A stretch of 64,000 nucleotides of DNA from Clavelina lepadiformis. Taxonomy: Eukaryota > Chordata > Ascidiacea > Aplousobranchia > Clavelinidae. Below the pieces are notes generated by a model, which was not told where the DNA came from, searched no databases, and saw nothing but the letters and a program-made list of their open reading frames with translations. The stretch's first letter is position 1, and each line of letters opens with the position of its first letter. This document shows, one piece after another, positions 26,183 to 36,329 of this stretch. The stretch covers positions 5,146,001-5,210,000 of the forward strand of contig NC_135242.1 in assembly GCF_947623445.1 (NCBI RefSeq), written 5' to 3'. The translations under genes and the position numbers were made by a program.

Positions 26183-27009
26183 GTGGAAACTGGAATGGAG
26201 TAAAAGCTTGCTTTAGCTTTACGCAAATACAACGTATAGAGGAGATAAGAGGATACGGAAAGCGATTTGGAGATTTTATATTTTTAGATGTATTTTGCAT
26301 TTGTTACGACAGTTTGCTTTATAGCTTACTTTATTCCATAACGTTTTGCACTATTTGCTTGCAAACCTTTTTATCAGCTTCTACACATCATGCTCTTAAA
26401 ATATAAAAATTAGTGGGTGATCAACGTATGGTGTCAAGGTCAGCGGTGTAGGCCGATATTTTAAAGAAAGTTCACAGTTCTATGGAATTTAGTTCATTTT
26501 ACCTTAATGATCACTTGTTTGTGATGACAAGTTTACTTTTTGTGCCATTAACCCACATCAAAAGCTCACAGAACGTTCATAAACAACAAGGAAAAAACAC
26601 AAGCAATGCATTAAGTCAGGGGACCAGCAAATGCTCGAGGTGGAACTGTTGTACAGTATTGTGTTACGATGTTGAAAAAGACCCTCCTTACAAACATGGC
26701 TGTAAAATGGCGATGTAAGCCCAAAACTTCTTTTCTTGCGGTAGCCTACAACTTGATCGGGATCACCTCAATTGACCGTGAACAAATTCACCGGCGACAA
26801 CTGGTAGTGGTCAACTGACCGGCAACAAATTGGCCGGCGATCAAATTAACCGTGACGTAAATTGGCCGGCGATGAAATTAACCGTCGATAAATTGGCCGG
26901 CGATCAAATTAACCGGCGACAAATTGGCCGTCAAAAGGTCAAAATTCTAATTCACTATCTAGTCGCGCATCAGCTTTAATCCCAGCCAATTTAGTATGTG
27001 TATTGCAGT

Positions 27010-27247
27010 CAAGGTTGCCACTCGTAGGGTTTTTTGGCCCCTTGTAGGGTGTAGGGTGACCTTACGGGTTTTTCACCTTTATTCATAGATTTCCTATTGT
27101 TACATGCATTTTCCCGGTCTAGACGAGTTGTTTGATGAGATTATGAAACAATGCGTTGTAGCCTATCTCATGTAGTAACAATGGACTCATTGTAATAACA
27201 ATGGACACTTTAGTTAAGTAAATTGTCAGATTGAAGCTGTACGTCAG
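27010..27247 (+). repeat. 5' fragment of a hAT element inside the MULE
   Basis: Begins with the hAT terminus CAAGGTTGCCACTCGTAGGG and runs in parallel with the first part of the hAT element at 29159, sharing the blocks around TTTTTTGGCCCCTTGTAGGG and ATGCATTTTCCCGGTCTAGA up to GTACGTCAG. The other copy carries about 115 extra bases in the middle (about 29272-29386). Similarity stops abruptly after CAG at 27247, where MULE coding sequence begins. Confidence 0.8.
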
Positions 27248-27616
27248 GACTCCCCTCGCTTTCGGACTCAGCTCCGACGAGACCCGCCATATTCACATGA
27301 CTTCTGGAACGTCCATGTTCGGGTGTTAAATGGCGACGCCAGAACCAACAACAAAGTTGAAGGTCACCACAATCTAATAAACAAGATGTTATCAATGCAA
27401 CACCCAACCATTTGGAAATTTATAGAAGCTTTGAGGAAATTGCAGAACATAAACAAAAACAAGATTGAGGCGCTCTGTGCCCAAGGGCCTCCTGCCAAAA
27501 GGATAAAATACAAGGATCTGGATGCGCGACTTCAAACCATCGTTGAAGATTTTGCAAACCGTGACATATTAGATTTTCTCAGAGGCATCGCCCACAACCT
27601 ACAATTTGCGCAATAA
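27248..27616 (+). pseudogene. C-terminal fragment of a MULE transposase
   Basis: The frame reads from about 27248 to the TAA ending at 27616. It contains SHDFWNVHVRVL followed by RTNNKVEGHHNLINKML and a helical tail, the pattern (WNV..., RTNN..EG.H) seen at the end of the MULE transposase domain in animal FLYWCH-associated Mutator proteins. The catalytic DDE core and any zinc-binding N-terminus are missing, replaced upstream by hAT-derived DNA. The junction ...CAG at 27247 would also work as a splice acceptor, so an exon in a longer transcript is possible, but no upstream exon was seen. Confidence 0.7.
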
Positions 27617-28566
27617 ACTTCCTTATTTGTCAAATAACAGTTTGTGTAAATTTTAGTGCCCTTATTATGTAGTGTCATATGTGTTTTGCAGTGAACTTCT
27701 TTTAATGTTGTTACTCGTATTTCTCGTATTTCCGGAAATATTTCTGTTTATTTCAATAAATGTTTCAATGTGTATTGAAATAAAAAAAAAATTTTGTTAA
27801 AAACAAAGGAAATAGTTACAAACAAATATTTACTTTACATATCATATACTACCATCAACTTAAACACAATAATTCAGCACTTGCACGGTCAATTTACCTC
27901 CCGGTCAATTTTCATTCCGGTAAGTCTGTTCCCGGTTAGTTTGTTCGCGGTCAATTTACATCACGGTCAGTTTGTTCGCGGTCAATTTACGTCACGTTCA
28001 GTTGTCCCCGGTGAGTTTGTTCGCGGTCAATTTCCCGCGGTCAATTGTCATGGAACCAACTTGATCAGACATGGTTAATGCTCGTTCATTGTTCAACCAC
28101 CTCACTACCTTGCAAAGAAAGTATGCACAACGACAATAGAAATACGCTACTGTAGGTCTATTATTATAGCTATGTTTTATTTAGCAATTGAGCGTGCATG
28201 CAATTTGTGAACGAGTATGTATTATAATTTACTAACGCGTTATTATGAACCTTTTGGCAAGGCAAAACATCTTACTTACTATTTCCAAAATTCTGAACGC
28301 GTATGCGATTTGTGAACGTGTTTGCAATTTACAAACGCGTTGAAAGAAGCGAATTCTGACACACATGGTTAACTTTATTTCCAGTTCATTGATTGTTTGT
28401 GAGCATATGGTTTCCTCGACCGGTCTACAACAAGCACCATTCCTTTTCGCTCCCCACAGGCAATGGCGAAAAATAAATAATACAATACAAATTGGAAAAC
28501 TGGCCAACTTCATTCTACTTATCCAAATTGTTTGTTTTGAACCTTTGCACTAAGCATTGTTTATAA

Positions 28567-28907
28567 CAGGGACGGGCAACTTCTTCGGTCGGCGGGCCTG
28601 ATATGAGAAAATGAAGTACTTGGCGGGCCGGATTCCTGAATAGATTGGAACGCAGCTTTGTCTTATTAATGTTCATGGTCGAAAATGTTTGCTCATAAAT
28701 GTATGTAGACCCGAACAAAACAAGTAGATTTATGGCCATCTTTCTCAGGTTGGCAAACTTGGACTTATTGAGTGACGCAATGCAGGGATTGCGGCAAAAT
28801 GTGGCCTCAGGCCACATTATCATGTAAGACCGGAAACTGTCTGCGGGCCGCTCAAAATCCCGTCGCGGGCCGGATCCGGCCCGCGGGCCGTATGTTGCCC
28901 ACCCCTG
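28567..28907 (-). mobile_element. short hAT element with transposase C-terminal remnant, 341 bp
   Basis: The left end reads CAGGGACGGGCAACTTCTTC and the right end, reverse-complemented, CAGGGGTGGGCAACATACGG. An exact 8-bp duplication GTTTATAA flanks it at 28559-28566 and 28908-28915. On the minus strand it encodes a peptide with LLVLFGSTYIYEQTFSTMN and nearby KTKLRSNL, the conserved hAT C-terminal dimerisation region. It is therefore an internally deleted derivative of an autonomous hAT that kept both ends and the last part of its gene. Confidence 0.9.
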
Positions 28908-29158
28908 GTTTATAACCTAATTACTAATTAGGCCACACAATTATAGGCTTATCGCTTTTTCAGCCATTAATTAATAGTTATTAATATAATACAATTAACA
29001 ATTACAATACATTATCATTGTCTTTATTTTACGTCGAACATTGTTTGGACCGCCGCTAAGATCGGTATTCGTTAATAAGTTTGCTTGGACCGCTTGGAGT
29101 TTTTTGGATCACTTGGATCGTTCATGGATATTGGGCAACTTGAAAGCGCCATTGTGAT

Positions 29159-30597
29159 CAAGGCTGCCACTCGTAGGGATTTTACCCTACGGTAGGGTTT
29201 TTTGGCCCCTTGTAGGGTGTAGGGTGACCCTACGGGTTTTTCACCTTTATTCATAGATTTCCTTTTGTTTAAAGTAAAATAAAAATAAATTCAAATAATA
29301 AATTTACTGAATAATGACAAAAACATAGTCTAAGCCAGGGGTGGCCAAACTGCGGCTCTTTAATGAATTAGCATTGTTAAATTAGACATGCATTTTCCCG
29401 GTCTAGACGAGTTGTTTGATCAGATTATGAAACAATGCGTTCTATCTCATGTAGTAACAATGGATTCATTGTTGTAACAATGGACAGTTTAGTTAAGTAA
29501 ATTGTCAGATTGAAGCTGTACGTCAGCCCTGACCTAGTTTTAAGTCTTGGTTATGGTTATACTAATAATTGTAAATTGCAAAAAGAGTTGGAGAAGCCCA
29601 GCAGGTGGAGACTGGAGAGTGAGACAGCAGATGAGCAGAATCAGCGGATTGAAGTTATTGAACAGACAGGATTACAGGAATCAAGTGATCTTGTTTTGAT
29701 CAAGTCAAGTGATCTTGAATACGATACTTTTATCATTAAATTACAATAATTCTGGTTGTTGACAAGTTGACAACGGTAATGCCCAAAGAGGTGAGATCCA
29801 AAAATTCTAGGTTTCGATCGCAAAGCTACAGAAAAGAATGGGAAAAGGAAAACTGGGCACAAGGATGGTTAAAAGTTTCGTCTCAGGAAGCATCAAAAGC
29901 ATTTTGTCAATTTTGTGACAAGAACATTCTTGCTGGGAAATCAGAACTAATGAGGCATGCAAAAACTGCTCAACATTGTCAAAATGCTGCACAAGTTCTT
30001 GGAAGCACATCGATGGAGCAATATGTCACAAGTAGTCAAGGCTGCATCAAAGCTGAATTAAATACTGTGGCCTTAATTGCAAGACGCAATATTTCTTTCA
30101 ATTTCATGTCATACATGGTACCAACCCTGAAGCATATTGCTAGTGATTCCAAAGCAATAAAAGATATGACCTCTGGTCGGACAAAAACAACAAATCTACT
30201 AACAAAATGTCTAGCTGTTGATGCTCATGAAAGGTTAATTCAAGAGCTACAAGAAGCTAAAGGCTTTTCAATTCTCTGTGATAAAGCATCAGATATATCA
30301 ATGAATAAAATCTTTTGTATAAACGTCCACTACTTATACAATGGATCACCAAGAACACAGTTATACCAACTCATTACTCATTAGGCTAAAAAGGGAAACA
30401 CAATTAGTGGAAACACAAACGTCAGTAAATGTTGAACTACTTTAGTTCTGGTGCTTTTGAACTGAAACTAAAGTAGTTATAAAGTGCCATAAAACTGCCA
30501 AAATTTCTTTTTTTTTTTGTTCAAACTGCGTAGGGAGATGTAGGGTTTTTTTAGGTGTGCTGGTAGGGTTAATTTCTTTTTTTGAGTGGCAACACTG
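29159..30597 (+). mobile_element. hAT transposon, 1439 bp, with 8-bp target duplication
   Basis: The left terminus CAAGGCTGCCACTC and the right terminus (reverse complement CAGTGTTGCCACTC) match at 11 of 14 positions. Both are followed inward by repeats of TAGGGTTTTTT type. An exact 8-bp direct repeat ATTGTGAT lies at 29151-29158 and 30598-30605. It carries the N-terminal part of a hAT transposase. A stretch at about 29272-29386, absent from the related fragment at 27010, contains a sequence resembling another hAT terminus (CAGGGGTGGCCAAACTGCGG), which suggests a nested insertion remnant. Confidence 0.92.
29779..30384 (+). pseudogene. truncated hAT transposase (BED-like finger and start of catalytic domain)
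   Basis: 201 codons from ATG 29779 to the stop at 30384. Zinc-binding pattern FCQFCDKNILAGKSELMRHA with a second histidine at TAQH, so C-x2-C then H-x5-H, as in the BED/TTF-like fingers of hAT transposases. Further on, GFSILCDKASDIS corresponds to the first catalytic block, usually an aspartate within DESTD; here the first aspartate is kept but E and T are changed. The remainder of the catalytic domain is absent, so the product should be inactive. An upstream open stretch at 29510-29749 may be a leader part in another frame. Confidence 0.8.
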
Positions 30598-31053
30598 ATT
30601 GTGATAGCTAATACAAACACAACCTACATTCGCAGAAGTTATGCCTTTTACTTTTGCATTTAGGCTTATAGGTTTAGTCTACAACGGTAAATTATTTGCA
30701 ATTTTGAGTATAGTTTGTATCGGAGAGGTTTGATACGTGTAGTACGCCGCCAAATTGAGTGTAGTAGACTAGTAGTCTTGAGTGAGTTAACTTTGATTAA
30801 TGTATCTGATTTCTTAGTCGGGCATCTCCACCCAAGCTCACAGGAGGTTTTGAATCGAGTCAATTACAAGAGATACCCTATGCTGCTACGACAAGTGTAG
30901 TCAGTTTAATGTGTCCGATCTAGTGCGAATGCGCAACGCACACAATCAAGGCACTTTCCAAACACGTTATCATTAGGCTAGAAAGTGAACATAAACATCT
31001 TAAAATATATAATTAAATAAAGGACAGGTGGCGGTGTACACCACAAGTTTAAA

Positions 31054-31373
31054 GGGTCTAGTATACAAGTGCACACCACAGGATTCCTTTGTATACTGGA
31101 CCCCAGCTATTGAAATGGTAACGTAATGTGGTTGTGCACTTGCATACTAGACCCCTGTTCGCTGAACTCTTCCATTCTTATCTTGTTTAGACAAAAAAGA
31201 GCACAGTGTCTACTTTTTTTAGGGACTGCAGTTGGCAATAGCATTTCTTTGTTAGTTTAACATAGGCTACTCCTAATGTTCACAAGTGCACAGCCACAGG
31301 ATGCCTTTGTATACTAGACCCCGGCTACTCAAAATGTGACGTCATGTGGTTGAGCATTTGTGTATTAGACCCG
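31054..31373. repeat. two palindromic repeat units (possible foldback MITE)
   Basis: Unit A (31054-31154) is an imperfect palindrome: it opens GGGTCTAGTATACAAGTGCA and closes with its near complement (TGTGCACTTGCATACTAGACCC type). Unit B (31282-31373) is a second copy that lacks the outer left end. Between them are 127 bases of unrelated sequence. No coding content and no clear target duplication were found. Confidence 0.6.
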
Positions 31374-31523
31374 TGAATAGACCCTTTCCAAATTAAGATT
31401 ACCATCTTGTTTTAGGTGGCAATATCATTCTGGATCGCCTATGCTTAACAATCAGGCTGGAAAGCATGACACTTTTTGACAAAATGTCGGAGTGCAAAAT
31501 GGGGTAATAGCTGCATTTTTCAG

Positions 31524-31676
31524 TCTACACTGAACACTAGCTTAAACACAAAGCATTTGGGCCCTGATTTTGGCGGTAAAGAAAGTAAACATTCAGGTTC
31601 ACCAAGTACAGTCTTCAATACTCTCGAGGGTGCAATTGCCATGCTTTCCACAAAGGAAATTGTCGACCAACATTAA
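31524..31676 (+). CDS. possible terminal coding exon, unidentified
   Basis: A strong acceptor (CTGCATTTTTCAG) ends at 31523 and is followed by an open frame of 50 codons to TAA at 31674-31676. The peptide is hydrophilic, with GPDFGGKESKHSGSPSTVFN then LEGAIAMLSTKEIVDQH. I do not recognise it, and no upstream partner exon was found. It could be a real last exon, a retained pseudogene exon or chance. Confidence 0.25.
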   Translation, partial: STLNTSLNTKHLGPDFGGKESKHSGSPSTVFNTLEGAIAMLSTKEIVDQH

Positions 31677-31806
31677 TTACTTAATAATTTGCAAACGTTC
31701 TGAACATCGGGTTGCAAACATTTTGCTTTGGTGGCTAGTGTATGAATTTCTTTACACAGTAAAAATAAATATCGAAGAAGGGTTGCCTTGTTTTATTTTA
31801 CCATGC

Positions 31807-31911
31807 TTTGTATCATACACACTGGTTTTGTTCGACATGAGTTCGCGTTATATGGTCAGCGTAGCATATGACGTGAAATGTATAAAAATTTGCGTAGTGT
31901 CTGCGGCACAT
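31807..31911 (+). pseudogene. decayed copy of a 36-codon exon (plus-strand arm)
   Basis: Encodes LFDMSSRYMVSVAYDVKC then ICVVSAAH, clearly related to the peptide encoded on the opposite strand at 31994-32101. The splice acceptor of that relative (TATAG before AGC) is altered here (CCATGC), and no GT donor follows the final CAT. It is therefore probably a dead copy. Family not recognised. Confidence 0.45.
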
Positions 31912-31993
31912 TACACATATAATTTTGCCTTGCATTCAAGCATAGTTTAAAAAGTAGGCTAGCAGTAAATATAAACTGAATACTTTTTATTAC

Positions 31994-32101
31994 ATGAGCT
32001 GCAGATACCATACAAACTCTTACACATTTCTCATCGCTTGCTTGGCTAACCAAGTATCTAGACGTCATATCGAACAACTCGAAAGCATAGGATTCAAAGC
32101 T
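31994..32101 (-). CDS. candidate 36-codon internal exon, unidentified family
   Basis: On the minus strand an acceptor TTTTATAG precedes 108 open bases (phase 0 to phase 0) that end at CAT followed by GTAATA. The peptide includes SFESYAFELFDMTSRYLVSQ and ASDEKCVRVCMVSAAH. Its plus-strand relative at 31807-31911 differs from it largely at silent third positions and by conservative changes, which suggests the sequence was once under protein-level selection. Flanking exons were not found, so it may be an orphan or a pseudo-exon. Confidence 0.35.
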
Positions 32102-32596
32102 CTATAAAATAACAACTAGGAAACATATTTTTAAAAGTTTTTCTTCATTTTGTTAAGAAAATAATATGCTATTTACCTGAGCTAAATTGTTACAATCCGA
32201 TGACTAAAGCATTTGCAATTTAAAAAGAGTCAAAGTGGGTCAAGAATTTTCATTGTTAAGTATAGGCGATCGAAAGAAGAATGCACCCTGGAGTAAGCGT
32301 GGCTCAAGCGATAAAATCATCACCGAGTTTAAATCATGCAAAGACTTTTCTCAGACTGAAGATAGAGATTATGATAACATACCATATGGTATGCTTCAAA
32401 AGCACCCTCTGTACATTACCATCATTTTCCAGACTCCACATATTACTCAGGCCTGTAAGATCCAAAACAGTTTTATAAGGTTTAGGAAACTGTAAATGGC
32501 ATCGTTGTGCGCTTCCGTTTGTGCTTGTTACTGTTTAATTGTCTACACCTCTGTTCTTTGTGCAGGTTCTGTTGTTACTAAGCTTACATCAGTAAT

Positions 32597-32915
32597 ATGC
32601 TTGAATCAGCAACCTGTCCTGCTCATTTTAAGTGGTTGTACGGGGGAATAAATTTTACATTTGAGGGAAATGGCGGACCTGAGTGTGCTGCATACTTGTC
32701 ACCTTTCCACCGAGTAGTGGAAACACTTATTGTATTGACAGCATCGGTTATAGAAATTGTGTGGGCTTACAAGAGAATTAGTTCAACAGACAAAAGCAGA
32801 CTTACTCCAGTTGGCAGAGACGTTGTGCGCATGTCTGATGTGCAGCAAGTTAATGGAAAGCTTAAATCTACTTATAGTAGCCATACTGAGAGGTATGTAT
32901 ATGAGTATATATAAT

Positions 32916-32946
<31 letters not shown>

Positions 32947-35171
32947 ATGATTTTTATATTGTATTATTTTCCAACGGTTGAACCTCGTTAACTACGTACC
33001 TGGTTATAACGTTTATGCACAGCTGCAATGTCCAGATTTTGAAGCCCCGAATTCATCTATTGCATTATGTCTATTTTGTTACAACAAACACATTTAAAAT
33101 GTAAATATAGATACAGAAAATATAAAAGCCGCCTTTCATACAACGTACATGTGGTCCATTCATTGATAAAAGCAACCGTGTTACTGTGGAATTAGTGAAT
33201 TTTATATTTACAAAGATATTACTAATCCAATCAGAACACTACAGGCGATTCTAACGTGTTGTAACCTACAAAATTTTAACACAGTACAGGACTATTTTTA
33301 GAGAAATGGCTCTGAACGAACAGCAGATAATTAATATTACTGAATAATAAAGCAGAAATTTTGAATGGGAAGAACCATTCATGTAGCCATGTAGCCTATA
33401 CCAAGAGCTATATTATATGAATTCATAATCATTGTTTATTTTTTCACATAAATTGTATCCCAAATTAGCTAGAAAAACTTCTTCATAGATAGTTTTAAGC
33501 TGTAAACAGATGGAGTCCTGACTATATAATTACAGGCATATAGTACGACACATAAATATCCTAAATGCGGCTATTGCTGCTACCAGACTAGTAACAACTT
33601 TGTCATCCATATAAAATGATTTCAATCTTTAGGTCTGACTTCAAGATGTTTTTGCTTGTGCTGGTAACAGTCGTGTTTGGAATTGAAATTGGGTACAAGT
33701 TCGCCACTGATAGTCTCATCTATCTGTTGAATCCTTGTCATATCCTTACTTTCAGCTTGGTATGAGTTTTTGAAGGAAATTGCTTGTCACATGTTTATTG
33801 TACTTTTTAATGCATTAATGATACCAGTAATAATAAGTACATATACTGATTGCACATGAACACTTCTAGTTTATAACGAGGTACACTAAAGGTTAGCTTG
33901 TTGAAGCAAATACAGCAAATACCCCCATTGATTTAAAACACGAAATTACAAATGCTGTGTAATATATTCAGACGAAAAGTTCATTGAAGGTGGCGTATGG
34001 GTTTCAAAAACGGGTCAATTTCTTTGTTAATTTAATTCTTTATATAATAAAATTATTAAAAATGTAATTACTTGAAAATCACCCCATGGTGTCACTGAAA
34101 TTTTGTATGTGAACTAGGTTGGCCTGATACTATCTCATATTGGAATATGGCAAAAATGACATCCATTCAATAATGCCACAGGCAAACTCCACGCGAGCTA
34201 TTTTTTGTATAATTCCTGTTAAATATTTTATTTCTCCAGATTTATTTGCTTGCGGTTAATGAAAATAAGCCATCCAAGAAAGTTACAGGTGTTTTCAGGT
34301 TTGTGTGAATTAAAAAAAAGTTTAAGCAATTGAAGAGTAGTAAATAGTACTTCTCATGTACGGTAACTAAGATTTACGGTACTGAAATTATATGTATGAC
34401 AAATAATACCACGTAGGCCTGCGTTAATAATTTACATTAATAAAATGTTAGGGTATTATATTCGCAACAATGTCAGCTTAATTCAGCAACTAGTACTTGC
34501 TTGTATAGGGTTCATTTACATTTGTTGAGTGGAGCGCTTCTTGCCATATTACTTCCGGTGGTCAACACTCGTCATCTTTCTTTCGAAAAATACTCCTATT
34601 GGTTGCACCATGTACTTATTTACATAATCCCAGGCTATCTTCTGTCTCTTGGAGGGCCTTACACAGCTGAGCCTTTAAGCGATCCGTGGTGGCCTATGCT
34701 TAGTATTGGGACTGGCTTTTTCTACCACTTCACAATATTGCAGGGATTGGCACTGGTAAGCAAAGTACATTAATGTGAACTGAAACTAGTACTTTATTTA
34801 ATAGGCATTAAATGATTTACCAGTAAAGGTATTATTACAATTTTCAACGTAACACTTACATTTCTATACCTCGATATCCGGAGTTTTAACAAATGAAGTA
34901 TGCCTTTTAGGCTACTCACGCAAACCTTAATAACATGTTGTGTCCTGCTATGTCTGATCCATTTGAGGGATTGTTCTATCGCATGTGGGCATTTGGCCAT
35001 CAGCACCTCTTGATATCCTTCCATGCCAAACTCTACCAGTCAATATCTTATATGGTCACCAAAGTTTGTTGCAATTTTCTTGCCTTTTTAAAGAAACAGT
35101 GCTGCAATATTCAAAACTTCGTCATTGGCAGTATACTACATAGCTCACACCAATTGGAGAAGCAAGATTAA
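32597..35171 (+). CDS. TMEM164: transmembrane protein 164 homologue
   Basis: Multi-pass membrane protein; in mammals TMEM164 is reported as an acyltransferase that builds polyunsaturated ether phospholipids. Five exons keep frame (329 aa): 32597-32892, 33633-33759, 34240-34298, 34509-34755, 34911-35171. Family-specific blocks occur in order: [20 protein letters not shown] near the N-terminus, [20 protein letters not shown] then H (the NPCH block, where the proposed catalytic cysteine lies), [40 protein letters not shown], and [12 protein letters not shown] with WAFGHQ in the last exon. Start 32597 precedes the conserved block by a short leader. An acceptor-like AG at about 32563 shortly upstream may receive a 5' exon or spliced leader. 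A (TA)n tract follows the first donor. Confidence 0.95.
32914..32941. repeat. (TA)n microsatellite
   Basis: Nearly pure TA dinucleotide run in the first intron of TMEM164, interrupted once near its left end. Confidence 0.9.
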
Positions 35172-35664
35172 TCCTTTTTTTGAGGTGGGCAGTACTGCAG
35201 TTCTATGTTACTGAATTACTGTATTCCGGTACTTAGTCAGCAGGTTGGGGTTAGTGTCGTTGGTAATCCTGGGAAAAAGTACCGAATCCCCTGAGTCAAG
35301 CCTTATTTTTTTTGATCTGGAGCCACCTACATAGCTGGTCCTAAATAGGCAAAAATTGCAATTGTAGCAGGATCTGTTGTACTGAAAGTACCGAGGTATT
35401 TGATTGAACATTACTATATACTGGTATACAATCACCGGTACTGATGGTACTTTCCAACCACTTTAAACTTTACTCCAAGTAGCAACTGCCCACCTCCAAA
35501 TATTTTGTTCATTGCTGCTTGTTCTGTACAACTTGACATATGTGTAACTATTTCTTTTTTTGTTGTATTTGCTACACACTTTCTTACAGTTTCAGGACTG
35601 CTTGAACTGTAAGCAAATTAAGCTATAATTACAAAGCTTATTATAAATTAAAGAAGATCATTAC

Positions 35665-36320
35665 TAGGGCGATTATTTTTTGACCTAAAAAACGAAAAAT
35701 TTTGACCTAAAAATTGAAACTTTTGACAAATTTTGACATTAAAAAACTTTTTTGACAAATTTTGACGTATGAAGAACTCAAGTAGTTAATTACGCATTAT
35801 TGTACAAAAATTTAAAATTTATTCTAGTCTAACAGAAGGGCAAAAATCTGAACACAGACCTAGCCTATTCTGAAAAGGGAAATGAGCTAATTACAAATCA
35901 CTGCCAAAAAACTGCAGCTAAGACATAACAAAAACTGTTCAATACATTCAATACACTAAACTAAAGATACATGAAGTATCTAAAGCAAAACCGAAGCAGG
36001 AGCTGCACTTAACCTACAGCTGACGCAAAATGACTTCGGACCTACCAAAAATTTTACACGTTTTGAGGTGTGTTGAGCATCACACCATATCAACCTAACT
36101 ATTTAACTTAATGGTTTATGAATTATGATTCACAATAAGTAGACAATGGGCCATGTACAACTGTATGAAGTAGGCTACAATGGGTAAAATGAAAAGTTCA
36201 CTGACAGTGAAACCTCTACGACACCACGACAATGCAGTTTGTAAACAATTTTGACTTCCTAACGCTATAAATTTGACAAATTTTTGACTTTTTTTGACAA
36301 GTCAAAAATTAATCGCCCTA
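35665..36320. mobile_element. hAT-like MITE rich in TTGAC, 656 bp
   Basis: Starts TAGGGCGATTA and ends with its exact complement TAATCGCCCTA. An exact 8-bp direct repeat ATCATTAC lies at 35657-35664 and 36321-36328. Both ends carry several TTTTGAC or TTGACAAATT units, in keeping with subterminal transposase binding sites. There is no coding capacity. The 8-bp duplication fits hAT; the family name is not assigned. Confidence 0.85.
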
Positions 36321-36329
36321 ATCATTACT

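Larger units (their letters stand above)
26759..28056. mobile_element. Mutator-like (MULE) element with repeat-array terminal inverted repeats
   Basis: About 1.3 kb. The ends are inverted repeats of roughly 180 bp made of diverged 15-16 bp units (left at 26759-26936, unit of the form GGCCGGCGATCAAATT; right at about 27882-28056 in opposite orientation). An exact 10-bp direct repeat CAACTTGATC flanks the element at 26749-26758 and 28057-28066, the duplication size expected for Mutator transposons. The interior holds a captured hAT end (27010-27247) and the C-terminal part of a MULE transposase (27248-27616). It cannot be autonomous because the catalytic core is absent. Confidence 0.8.

Noticed and set aside
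26780..26936. CRISPR-like array of short repeats
   Set aside because: The units are directly adjacent and diverged, with no unique spacers, and the mirror array at 27.9 kb shows they are transposon ends in an animal genome.
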